The notes below the pieces were generated by a model. It worked only from the letters and a program-made list of their open reading frames with translations. It ran no database searches and had not been told where the DNA came from. Shown in pieces: positions 26,412 through 39,033 of a stretch of 64,000 nt of DNA. Every line of letters begins with the position of its first letter. Position 1 is the stretch's first letter. Origin of the DNA: Aphidius gifuensis (lineage: Eukaryota > Arthropoda > Insecta > Hymenoptera > Braconidae); assembly GCF_014905175.1 (NCBI RefSeq), contig NC_057791.1:5518001-5582000 (forward strand). The letters run 5' to 3'. Position numbers and translations under genes: made by a program.

Positions 26412-27098
26412 CTATGGAGGCGAAGAAACAATTGTCTATTATCAATTTGGTGATAGGGATGATTCAATTTGCGTAGACAAACTATATATCTCCCCTTAGA
26501 ATTAATCAATAACTGTATTCATTCCCGACTTGAAAATTGGTGAAGGTGACCATGATGGCCATGTATTATGTGAAAACTTTATCAATTATCAAATTGAGGT
26601 TTATATTGATATTTATTGTATAAATAATATTCTTGAAAGTTCATAATAAACTCCTTTATGAGAGCAATTATTTTTGATATTAATAACTAATTAATTAATG
26701 ACTAAAAAATAATCTTGAGTTTTAGGCCACGTTGGTCTTAATTTAAATAAAATTGTTTGTTTTTATTGAAAAAAAAAAAAATTTTAAATGTATAACCAAC
26801 TTTATTTGTTGTACTTAGCCACAATCATAATTGACGCATTTATTATTTCGGCTCTCTTAAAATTCCCTTATTTCAATTCAATTTAAATAATATAGAAAAA
26901 TAATTCAGTTACTCCATGCAATGATCTCATTTGCTCACACCATATGTGAACACTGGACACTCATCAATATAGCCACAACAAAAATTAATTCCGTCATTCC
27001 ATTTAACTTGTACTTCTTATTTAAACTAACCTTTAATTAAATAAAATTAAATTAACAGCATAATACTAGATGAACAATTTTTGCCGGGGATGTCAAGT

Positions 27099-27170
27099 GC
27101 GATGGTGGTGTAATGGTCAGCATAGTTGCCTTCCAAGCAGTTGATCCGGGTTCGATTCCCGGCCATCGCA
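27099..27170 (+). tRNA. tRNA-Gly (UCC)
   Basis: A 72-base cloverleaf. Acceptor GCGATGG pairs with CCATCGC, with A as discriminator. The anticodon loop CTTCCAA has TCC at 27132-27134, a GGTTCGATTCC T arm, and TGGTGTAATGGTCAGCAT as box A/D arm. No intron. A short T run follows at 27176-27180. It reads as the standard metazoan tRNA-Gly-TCC. Confidence 0.95.
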
Positions 27171-27180
27171 CATTATTTTT

Positions 27181-30100
27181 GCTATTTTATTTCTAATGTT
27201 TTTACTTATTTTATTTTTTTTAATATTATCAAGAATCTTGTTTCAATTTTTTAATTTATGAAAACAAAAAAAAAAATTTTAATAATCAAATATACCAATT
27301 TTTAGTCGAAAACTTTATGAGTAATTTTTTAAATTAATTGTTACGATGAAAAAATTAACAGTAACTACAAAAGCTTTTCATTAAATGTACCGTACAGTAT
27401 AATTTGTAGTTTTTTTTAAATTAAAAAGTTTACTGATGTTACATGTAAAAATATAATAGTAAAGAAATTGGCATGGAAACCGTTCAAATGCGCATTTAAA
27501 TAGTCTTTCGATATCGTATTTAATTTGCATATATTGGAATAATAATATAAATGTACATAGAAACATCAATTTTGGCTGACCAAAGGAAAGGTCTTGTGAA
27601 ATGAGGGTATGTATAGTAACATGGTTATTCCAATTTCGTTCAACCAAGAACTTTGTACATAACATAATATACTCTCCACATAAAGTTTAGTAATTGCAAT
27701 CTATTACAAATTTAATAATTTACTTTAATTATATATTATTTGTTGAAAATAAATAATACCACTATGTGCAGGTAATACAAATACAAAGTAAATATAGTTT
27801 ATTGAATATTTTAACCAGCAAGAAAATTTTGTTTTTCTTAGTGAATAGTCTGTCATTGTTCATGTATCTTTATGTAATATAAAAAAATATGTTTTTTTTT
27901 TTTTTGCTCTCGATGCATATAACAAGAGAAATTCTCCGCCATAATCATGGCAGATGTACATTCAAGACAACTTGGAAAGATGCAACGGGGGTTAAAAAAT
28001 ATTTGCTATTGTCGCTTGTGCGAGACACGTGCCTAGATGAATAGACATCATGATGGCCCAGATGAATACATACAAACGTTATACCTTGAGACATATAACG
28101 GCTTTGTGTACAACTTTGGCAAAGCTATATTATATTTTTTTTTTTACGCTCAGTCAAATCTTTCGGGGTGTTATACATTGTTAAAACTATTTTTCAAACG
28201 AGCGATATTATCTTTTTATATGATGAATACAACTAAGCTTAAAATCATTTATTTTTTTTACGTAAAATTATTACTTTTTCAATTTAAAAAAAAAAACAGA
28301 AATATTGGCAATTAGATAAATTAACACAATGTCTTTTAAATGTTGAGTTTGTGTTAAATTTTAACATTTGATTTAACTGTTTTTAACATCTAAAAAAAAA
28401 TATATATATAAACCTAATTTCCATCCAACTGTGCAACCATTAGATTAGACATTAAATTATAATAAAAATAAATTTCAATTAATTTCAACAATATTCTCTA
28501 TGAATAAACATTAACGCTCAAAACTATTGACCAAAACCAAAATCAGCAGCCACGTGTTATAAACATCACAAATAATACAATGAAAACTCATCATTGAATT
28601 TAATAATCAAGCTTTAATGCAGTTTGATAATAAATATAAATATCTAGGCATCATAATAAATATTCAAAATTTTAATATACATAAAATATTAGAGAGAATT
28701 ATTCAGTTAAATTAATCAACCGATATTTAATTAATATTATTAAATATTTAATTAACACACGTATCTCTTTATTCACTTTTATATATTTAATAATAACGTC
28801 ATGTTGCTGTGATCTAAAGTCAGATATCTAACTTTATTATCATATAAATAAATTGGATGAATACTTTAACAACAATACTCATATATAATCCAAATTAATT
28901 ATTCAAATCTATAAATTTTTATCAAACACAATTTTCATCAGTAAAAACTGAATTGTATATATCTATATATATAAAAAAAAAAATACTCAAATCGATATGA
29001 AATGTATATTTGTACTCCACTTAACATCGACAATATTATTCATTATTTTCATGTTCATATTTCATATTTAAATATTTGTTTTTTGTGCTATCGTTTAACA
29101 ATCCGCTACACTCATTACCAAAAAGATATTTATTTTTACTGTTTTTATTGTTATTAATAGTCATTTTTTAAATGCCATTTTTATTAAGTACCTATATTTG
29201 CACACATGTGCCGTTTAAAATTACAATAAAACTTCATAAAAAATATTATTTTTTTCATCGTTAAACTAATTAGTTTGTGAATCTTTGTATTCTTTTATTA
29301 TCATGAATTTTAATAACTTTAATTTCTTTTTTTTTTTTTCTACAAATTAAGTTCATTAGAAAATTATTAAAACATGAAAAAAATTAATAAATAAATATTT
29401 TTTAATTATTTATTTAGTTGATAATTTATTCATTGTAAAATTTCAGTCATATTTACATAAAATTAATTACAAGAATAATTTTAAAACTAAAATATTCAAA
29501 ATATAAATTTTTTTTAATCAAAATATTTTGTATATACATATTTTTTATGAATGGACTTCCGTTTGTTTTTGTTGACTATATACACAATAATCAAATCTTT
29601 GTATATTAATTAATTTCAAAACCATAAGCATATTAAATTAAAATCACTGTGTGAAAATTATAAATTTTTAACTCGAATAAATTAACATTTTCATAACAAA
29701 GTCAATAAGTTTCGTATTTCACAATGATTATGCAATATATATCTACAGTATATACATGGAAATTTTATCAACCCTTTTGTGTTTTATAATATAGTTTCCG
29801 GTTTCACGTATATGGTGGTACCATTGATCGTCAAATATTTGATAGTCAACTTTTCAGTCTCCCATGACCAAATCCAGCTCACTCAATTTTATTAGAATAT
29901 CATTTGTTGCAATTTATTTTGTTGTGTATAAATTTTAGGATGTAATTATTATATCTCACGATACAATTATTTTTATTATAAAAATAAAAAAAAAAAAGGT
30001 TTGCCATTAAATCAAATGACAAAGCGTCTTAAAAATTTTTTTTATCTAAATTTTATTTTTCAAATTGTTAACTTGAAATTTATCAAATGGACCAACCTTT

Positions 30101-33100
30101 TTTTTTTCTTTTTAGAAGATAAAAGTCCAAGAGAGTCATTCCCACACTAATTATATATAGAGCATTTATTTTTTTTCACTTTGAAACTTCATTATAAGAT
30201 GTGATAAATTTGATGGCTTTTAGTGGTCGTTTCGATGGATGATTCGTCACGTGACCAAATTAAAAAAAAAACAAAGTGTATCGAAATCATAATAAACCCT
30301 CATACTGTGTACATATGCCTGCATCAATATATACAAATATAAACCTACTCAAGAGTATCACCTCAACTCAACAACCCCTCTTGAATTGTAACTTTTAAAA
30401 ATTTCTCATGCCCCTATATAATATCGCTTGTATTTTATGCGTCATCCGATTTAGTTATATATAATCACTGGACTACTCTATCAGTATGTTAAAATAATTA
30501 ATTTATTAAAACATTGGAATAATTTATTGAGCATGACTATATATTGCTATATATATTTCATATTGTATGTTTATTTTATGAAAGCATTTTATGTCAAGTA
30601 CAAAAAGTAATTTACAGTAGTACCAGGAAATTGATATTAATTATCATTATTGATCATCAATTGATGTTTTTCATTATTTATATTATTTATTTTTTTTTTT
30701 TTCGAAACTGTTAACTGATGATTGATTAGTTGTTATTTAGTCATTGAAAATGAAAAATAAAGAAAAATCAATTTAGAATAAGGAGCTGAATATTTAAACT
30801 GATATAGAGATAGAAAAAAAATTATTAATCAATTATTAAAATGTTCAAAAAATTAACTTATCCTAAATTTAAATAAAAATCATAAATTTTATTTATTTAA
30901 ATACTAAATTCAAGTTAAAATCAAATAGACATTTTTTATATTGTTTGAGAAAAAAAATTATCATATTTTTTAAATTTAATATTTTCTTCTACATTAATTT
31001 TGATATAGAAAGAAAATAAATTCAGATAAAAATAAAGATTTTTTTTATTCTTTATGATAAACTGATAACTGTGTGAGAAAAAAAAAAATCTAGAGTTATC
31101 AAATCGAATAAAAAATATATACTCAAGGGAAAAGGTGAATATTTTATAAAAAAAAAAAAAATTGAATACCGATAGTGAAAATTCCATTACAGTCAAAAAT
31201 AAAAAAAATAGGGCGACAATGAATGTAAAAAGGAGTGAGAAAATACGAGGGTAGACGAATTTATATAGGGGTGCCCAGAGTATTGGGGTAGCCAAGTGTT
31301 ATATATAGTTTATCTCACGATTTTTCAAATATTACGATTAATAAAATAATTAAATTTATCGACAATGTTATTTGCTAAAATGAAAAAAAAAAAAAAACCA
31401 GAATTACTTTCATCAAAAATATTTGTATATAGAATTAAAAAAAAAATAATAATATACCGAGTCAAAAGGATACAAGTGCTAAAAATTAATTAATTAACTG
31501 GACAAAGACAATTTTTTTTTTTCAAAAAAAAATACTACAAAACTCAGGTTAATTGTTTGGTACAGTATATAATAATTAAAATTGTTGAATTTTTGAGTGC
31601 ACTTGAAACTCAAGATCTCATATATGTATAGAGCTTCTATTTGAAAAAAAAAAAAAAAGGGGAAATTTTTAAAGGTTTGCTTGTGTACCTGCTCGCTTGA
31701 AATTGAGGAGTGTATATATTTCTGGTCGGTGAATAGATGAGTATACATCAAGGGGCAGATACACAAGATATTTATTATTGAATTTTTATATATATCTACT
31801 TCAAACTAACGCTAATGACAGGCATTAAGGTTCTTCACTATTTAATAACAAAAAAAAAAAAAAAACGGTTTGATGTAAAAACCTTGTAATATTCTTCAAG
31901 TAATATTAATATAAAATTTATTTTCATCAAATTATTTAAAACTTTATTAATCAAGTTATAAATAATTTGAGATAAAAGAATTTTTTAATTAGTATTTGAA
32001 ATTGTTGTTTAATTTAGAAAATTAAAATCTATTAAATTTATATTTTTACCAGAACGGCTAATAAATTGTTATTTATTAATTATAAATTATCAATAATAAT
32101 AATAACATAATATTATACGCATGTATATGTAAATATAAACATTTATAATTATATAGTGATAACATTTATTTTGACAGCAAAATTTATGCTAAATTTATCA
32201 AACGTAATTGACTATGAGATAACTTAATAGACTATTAACAAGCATGGTTTCAGCTATCATCACTGAGACTAATTAAGTTTGATTAAATGGGTATTAAACT
32301 TTGATCAAACTTTTATCATTGAATTTAAAATATATAAACATAAAAGTACTTTTTTATATTTATAAACAAATTTTAAATAAACCATTTTGATAAAATTTAA
32401 TTTTGTTTATCCAACAAAGATTGACACAAGTATACGTGTTTTAATATTCAAATATATTTTTCTCATATACAAATCACTGGTGATTAATTAAAATAAATAA
32501 ATCAACTAAAAAAATTATTAAATATTTTCTTTCTATTTTTTTTTCAAATATAGATTTTGCCAATTTTTTAGTATATATAGCTCGTGGTTATGATTTAAAG
32601 TTGAACCGTGAGAATTTGAAGCAGATGCAATAAGCGAGTTTGTATATAGGTGTACATATATATATAAAGAATTTACAACTGAGATGGGGGTATGAGGAAG
32701 AGTGAGAGGAAGAAGGGGAGAGATTCAAGACCAAGGGTGAGATTCTAAGTAGTATAGAGGATATTTCTCATACGCAAAGAAATAGGTCCCCTAATTTTTT
32801 TTTTTTTTTTTTTTTGTACATTGGTGCTTAACCAAAACGAACAAAGGAGACATCATCCAGCTTGAGGTGCTATTTTACCTCCCTCGTTATTTTCCTCTCC
32901 TTTTTCACCCACATATATATTAATGTCAAAAAAAAAAATTCATTCATTTTATTTTTTTATATTAACAATGACTCTGTCAATTGATTCCCTTCATTATTAT
33001 TATTATTCAACATACATATGAGTCAGTTATATTGCAAAAATTTTATTCTACTTAAATTGTTTTTTTTTTTGTTTTGTATTATTATGTTTTTTCAAACCAG

Positions 33101-35128
33101 CATAGTTACGTCTGTCATTAAGTCATTATCTTCCCCCTAGTGACTATCAAAAAATCAATTCCATCATGTCTCCATATGACGCCATCATCACTTCACTAAT
33201 TATCATTTTTTTTATAATTTATTTTACCCCTATACATAGTATATTTTTTTAGTATATATATAAATTAAATGTATTTTTATTTTTATAAACAATAAAAGTT
33301 ATTAAAAATTATTTAAATCATAGAAAATAAATATATGTATTATTTTATGTCATCTTTTTTGTAACATATTTGTAAAGAATTTAGGGGAATAGAACAGGCA
33401 ATGTGTTGGTATTTGAAAAGGTAGATAAATGTCACTCCTCTATCATAAAAAAAAAAAGATATTAGTTTGACCTCGCCCTAATCGATAAATAAAACTATAA
33501 AGTTTATGAGAAAATTTTTTTACTCAATATTATTTTTTAGTAGAGTTGAATGACTTGAAAATTTTTTTAACTTGAATGATATTTTATGAGATAAATGATT
33601 AATATTGTTCAATTATTCTAAAATCAATATTTTAGAAAGGCTATCAATTTAATAATTTAATGAAATAATAATAATAATTATGGTTATATCTCAATTGTCA
33701 AATTTACGATGAGATGAATTTATGAGATTATTTGTGATCCCAGAAATGATGAAAATTATTAATATGATTGAAGAAATAGAAGGATTTATTAACTCTATTT
33801 GAGTGAAAGATTAAAGTATTTAAGATTTTTCAATTTTATTGTTTTTCGTATTTGGAAAATTCAAGGAAAATGTTAATTTAACTTTTTTTTTTTTTATTGA
33901 ATAATTTTTAAATGTCATTAATTTACAAAATCTCTAATTGAAATATAAAATAACGACCAAGAAAACTCTTAGAATCTATATAAAGATGGGTTTTTTTTTT
34001 TTATGTTAGAGTGGAAAATTGTATATATATATACGATTGCAAATAACGATCTTGTTTAACTAGTTTCTTTTGTCCTATCTTTTAAAACGGAAAAAAAAAA
34101 ATTCATATATATTTTAAAGAGATACGTTTTTTAAAATTCAATTATGCAAACAGTTACCAGAGTAGGTTAGCAGAATAGCTGAATCGATTTTTCAACGGTC
34201 ATTTAATTTTAAAAATATATTTAACAATATAGTTAAAATGCAATTTAAAAAATATATTTTGTCTTAGAAAAAAAAAACAGGGTGAAATTTTTAACAAAGT
34301 TTTTTGTCGTGAATTCAAAAACTATCTTATAATTAGTTATTAATTATTCAAATTTAAGAATGTTTGTAACAACTAACAATGTTTTACTGCAACAATTTAG
34401 ATATAGAACAATTTAAATTTATTCTTTTTTATAACCAAGCAGTTTATCTGGCAAACCACGTTATTTATAACACATGAAAAATGCTTGTACATGAATAATG
34501 CAATTTTTAAAACGACGTTCTACCAAAATAAAATAATGAAAAAAAAACTACGAATTTTTTTTTCTATGTATTTACAGAGCTAAACGACAAAGAAACTCTT
34601 GAGATTTTTTTAAAAAATTATTCTACGCAAAGTGAATCAAAATAATTGCTTTTTTTTTTTTCTTTTAAAATATCAAATTAATCAAGTTTAAACTTATTTG
34701 GGTTTATAAATTAGTATTTTATTTTTTTATATGCAATAAAATGAAATTAAAAAAAAAATAAAATAAACAAATTATTGAAAATTTGATATAATTAAATAAA
34801 AAATTTAGATTCAACATCTAAAAAAAAATGAGCTTTCATATTTTTTATATTTTTAATCAACAAATTTCAAATAATTTCGTTAAATAATCAAATTTTCAAC
34901 ATATTTTTTGTCACCAAAATTAAATAAACAAAAAAAAAAAAAAATGTGAAATTTCAAATTAATATTTCCTTCTATTTTTTATTTCAAAATTTATAAAATA
35001 AATCTTAATTTAAAAAATTTATGACAAACGATGATTCAAACATTAAATAATTTAAAAAATCGAGCATTTAATTTTCATAATTTCATAACAAAAAAAAATA
35101 AATAAATAAAATGTCCTGATTTTATTCG
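27181..35128. other. Long gene-free region with scattered control-like motifs
   Basis: No gene could be assembled on either strand. Items seen: a less AT-rich stretch at 27,900-28,110; a palindromic E-box GTCACGTGAC at 30246-30255 inside a mixed-composition stretch 29,760-30,450; and a purine-rich GAGA-type run at about 32,685-32,745 followed by CCTCCC/CTCTCC pyrimidine words at 32,880-32,910. Long Phe/Lys-rich frames here are translations of T and A tracts. This could be an upstream control region for a gene outside the window or for the promoter-like sites at 35.5 or 38.2 kb. Confidence 0.4.
30246..30255. promoter_or_regulatory. Palindromic E-box GTCACGTGAC
   Basis: A perfect 10-bp palindrome matching the CLEAR/USF-type E-box bound by bHLH-leucine-zipper factors. 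Seen directly; use is unknown because no gene is nearby. Confidence 0.3.
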
Positions 35129-35660
35129 TTATAATATAGGGATATAAATTGATATATAGTTTTGTGCACCTGGTAAAGATTCCCATACACGATTTGCTGT
35201 ATAACAGACGTAACCGTCAGTCTTCACATGCAACAACGAACCTTGAAGGAACAGGTAACTCACGATTGTGAGGACATTGTCTTGTCTTTGTTGGTTTGAT
35301 TTTTTTTTTTTTTTTATATTTTCTATAAGGGGACGAACCCTCAGCTTTAACGTCATCCATGTATAATAGTAAAAAGTAACGGGTTCCATCATACTCGTCA
35401 TTGTGCGATATATTTTCCCAGGACCTCCCCTAAAACTGTAGGCCCGGTGTGACATTTAAGTGGGGAAGGGACTTACTACATTTAGTATATAAGGCACATG
35501 AAGTTTAATACTTGGCACAGAAGTAAAACAGACATTCATCGAGTCATATCAACAGGCTCATATATTTAGCTAGGCCCTACCGGCCGGTCCGGTAAGGGCC
35601 AAAACACAGTGTTTATCATCAAAATCAACAGTTACATGTGCTTTTTAAAATTGTCTCGAT
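35129..35660. promoter_or_regulatory. G/C-richer island with a TATA box and GC hairpin
   Basis: This half-kilobase stands out against its AT-rich neighbours. It has TATATAAGG at 35486-35494 and, about 80 bp later, a hairpin at 35573-35600 (GGCCCT...AGGGCC around ACCGGCCGGT). A frame on the minus strand at 35129-35455 ends in plausible-looking sequence but is interrupted in the middle by a poly-Lys tract from a T run, so I do not call it a gene. A TTCACATG...GAACAG/GTAACT exon-like piece on the plus strand at 35208-35251 is equally weak. Best reading: a promoter or enhancer. Confidence 0.3.
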
Positions 35661-38232
35661 AAACGTCTCATCTTCAAGTTTGAGTGATTAAAAAAATTTT
35701 TTTTTCAATTGTTTTTGTTGGCGATAATATTTACACACATCGAGGGACACACATATTAAGTGAGTATTTCGGCATTCTTTTTATTTTTTTTTTTTTTTTC
35801 TCTTTTGGCAAACGATTTTGGTGCTTCGATAGACTATTCGAAATTTTTTACTTGAAAATATTTTTCATGTTATAAATATACGATGGATTACAATATTTTC
35901 AAATTAAAAAAAAAAAAACAAAAAATAGCACATCAAGTTATAACCGTGTATTCATATATAAATTCAATTTTTTTTTATTACATTTTGGTTCTGTTTTGAT
36001 CATGTATATGAATGATATCTATATATAAAATTGAATAAATAAAAAAATAGCAAAAGTCTCAATGCAATTTTCAATAAATTTTGATGATTCCATACTGCTA
36101 TATATTTACAGATTAATACATACAGTAAAATCACCATTCAAATTTGACAACAATGTACAAAAACATATTGGAAAAAATAAAAATACAATTTTATATTAAC
36201 AGATATATATATATACAAATTAAATGAACAAGTTAAAATAATTGGGTTAAAAAATATAGATAAAATTAAATAATTTATGATATTCAATAATTTCTATGAA
36301 TTTTATATAATTTTTATTAACTTTATTATTATTTGGGATTAAATGATGAAATATTGTTATTCCACAAAGTGCCTCTTTAAAATTTAATAATATATTTTTT
36401 AATATAACAAAAATGAACCGATTCAATTATCAATTTACTCCGTAAAATAGTTAAAATATTAAAAATATTATTATCACATTGTATATTCATCGTATAATTA
36501 ATTTTTTTTATTATAAATTTTTTTCCATTCGGATCTACTCTATCAAAGCACTAAAATCCATTTTAAAAATTGTAAATAAAAAAAAAGAAAAAATTAAAAT
36601 TAACGTAGATTTTTAAAATTACACTTTGTTGATTATTTAATAAGCAGTATTTTAATAAAAATTTTATTGCAATATGAGGAATTATTTATTGGTCTATTCA
36701 TGGTATCATAAATAATGTTTTTTTTTTTTTTTTTTAGTCAAGATACATATAGTAACTGGTAATCACATTTTATAATGATAGATATTAAAATTTTTTTTTG
36801 ATATAAATTTTTGTATTCAATCAGTTGATTATTCAAATATTCACAGAAAAAAAAATTGAATGAAATGAAATAGTAAACACTGTGATTCATTGATTTAAAA
36901 AAAAAAATGATATTATATTTTTGACCGAAATAAAAAAATTATCTACAATTTTTTAAATGAAAATAAAATCGATTAAAAATTAAATAGTTAGCAACAAATT
37001 AATGTCATAAATAAACAGTTATTTTAAAAATATTTTGATACTATTTTTAACAATTAATAATTCCTTATTGTAATGATTACAATGATAAAATTTTTTGTTT
37101 GCCACACATTGAAAAAGAATTTGTGTTTTTTAAAATTGAAGTAGATTTGAAAATTCTAACAAAAATTATCAATCTGTGTTCTGTGTGACCGAAAGCTATA
37201 ACAGTATTGAAACTAAATACATGCAGTATACAAAAAAAAAAAGTGTGATTTATTAATTCAGTTTGATATTTGTGTGAAATTTAATTATGATGATTGCATT
37301 ACTAACGCAGTTTAAATGTTGTTTTTGAAAAGTTTGAAATTAATTGTATATATACACTCTTTCAAATTGAAATGAAAATATTTTGTAGATAAATATTTAG
37401 TTAAATTGACCAATTTATATTAGAAAAAATTATTGTGTTGCTAGAAATTTTTTGAAACAGATAAAAAGCATTTGCATGATTTAAAAATTTTTTTTTTATA
37501 TAAACCGTCAACGTGCACTGTTAAAAAATTAAATATCAAAAATGACAATTTTTTATTGTAAAATTAACAAAAAATTATTTATTTCCTATAGAAAATAATA
37601 CGGCTTTATTAATACATAAAAAAATTTTTATGAATAAATTTTTAAAAATTATTATTTCAATTAAAAAATAGATAACATAAATTTTTTATTTTTTCATCCA
37701 TTTTACTGTTGACGGTTTATAAATTCATTAAATAGTGTGTTTGCATATTTATCAAAATCTTTTTTCCAAATTTTCTTACTGCATTTGTCGAAACTCAAAC
37801 CGAAAAATATAAAAAAAAAAATTTTAATAGAATAAATCAGGTGTAATCCGTACTCCTTTAAATAAAAAATTAAATAAACAAAAAATAAATTTTCTAAAAT
37901 TAAATAAAAGTTAAACAAAATCAAATAAAATTTTCAAAAATAGCTCGACCACTGTCACAATTGTATGAATCAAAATATCATCAAATTTTTTTGTTCTTTT
38001 TTTGAATAAATTTACTGAAAAATAATTATGATAATTAGATGCACCAATTTTACTGTGTTTTGAAAATAAACCGGAATTCCTGTACGCTTTACTCTCTACG
38101 TGAATGTTTCCGTTTGATAATCCGTTTTGAAGACTTAACAAGTGTTTTGGTTACCGTTGAGTACTTTTTCACAGGAAATATCTACCCTTCAACATTATAA
38201 CACTCATAAAATATATACTAGGGTAAAAATAA

Positions 38233-38267
38233 TATAAATATGCACCCCTTGTTGACATCAAATCAGT
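38233..38267 (+). promoter_or_regulatory. Insect-type core promoter (TATA and TCAGTC initiator)
   Basis: TATAAATA at 38233-38240 and ATCAGTCATT with its A at 38265 are 32 bp apart, the ideal spacing for an arthropod TATA/initiator pair. TCAGTCATCC is repeated at 38271 and 38332. No long coding exon follows. An inverted-repeat element begins only 260 bp downstream, so the gene may have a long first intron, be noncoding, or be disrupted. Confidence 0.5.
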
Positions 38268-38525
38268 CATTCAGTCATCCATACGCATATATAGAAAGCA
38301 ACAAGTTTTAAATCTCTCAATAATCTTCAATCAGTCATCCACGTTTCGATATAGTAATTTGATTTTTGGTTTTTTTTATCAACACTCAGTTACAATGACT
38401 CAATTGAATTGAAATATTTTCAATCTAATGAACTGAATATATATATATTTGACAAAAAAATTCAATTAAAACTTGTTAATTTATTATTTTTTAATTATCA
38501 TAAAAAGATATTCAAAGTTGGCAGC

Positions 38526-39033
38526 TTAAGGTTGTTTGTAAATATTTGAGTTTCTACTCGATTTTTTTTTGATTAGGCTTTTTTTTTTTAAATGAAATAA
38601 TTATCTATGTTCACAATTTATTTCATTTTTTTTTGCCTCGGCTTTTAGATAATGCGAAAGCTTATTTTTTTCTATCAAATTGTAGATAAGAAAAAAACGA
38701 ATATAATTTGAAAAAATGAAGTATGTTTGCCACGGATTTGACTCACGGAAAGTTACTCAAGGTTAAAAAAAAAAAAATATTTGCTTTCTCGCTGCGAGTG
38801 TTGCACACAGACATGACATACACAAGCATACATTACAGCAGTGTACTATGCTTGCTTGCTAGCAGTAGTGTTAGTATCTGTCTGTATATGCACAGACTCA
38901 CTAAAAAGCCAATTTTCAAGACAGAAGCGCAACAAAATTTCGGGTACCCGAGCATAAAATTTAGCGTTACGATATACGGGCCCCTCAAACTACAAATATT
39001 GGTTCGACTATGAACTTTTACAAACAACCTTAA
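38526..39033. mobile_element. 508-bp MITE-like element with 17-bp perfect terminal repeats and TTAA ends
   Basis: TTAAGGTTGTTTGTAAA at 38526-38542 is the exact reverse complement of 39017-39033. TTAA at each outer end could be a target duplication, as made by piggyBac-type transposases, though the terminal GGTT is not the usual CCC start of that group. The interior is less AT-rich than the flanks and includes CGGGTACCCGAG and GGGCCC words. No transposase is encoded. Family assignment is open; the inverted repeat itself is certain. Confidence 0.7.

Larger units (their letters stand above)
25575..26538. repeat. Large inverted repeat carrying two tRNA-Met genes
   Basis: About 215-225-bp arms at 25575-25798 and 26325-26538 are reverse complements of each other. 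Shared flanking words include GAATGAATACAGTTATTGAT outside the tRNA, CAATTTGGTGATAGGGATGA and GAAACAATTGTCTATTATC next to it, and the T run followed by TTGCAA inside. The tRNA parts are identical and the flanks have drifted slightly. The 526-bp interior holds two further hairpins. The arrangement indicates an inverted duplication of a tRNA gene with its surroundings. Confidence 0.9.

Noticed and set aside
28530..28545. CACGTG hexamers at several places
   Set aside because: Isolated 6-mers are expected by chance; only the 10-bp palindrome at 30246 was kept.
30936..31766. Long minus-strand open frames rich in Phe, Ile and Lys
   Set aside because: They are translations of A and T runs, have no splice or promoter support, and resemble no protein.
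35129..35455. Minus-strand 108-codon frame in the G/C-richer island
   Set aside because: Its middle is a poly-Lys run from a T tract, there are no splice partners and the protein is unfamiliar; the stretch is better described as control-like sequence.
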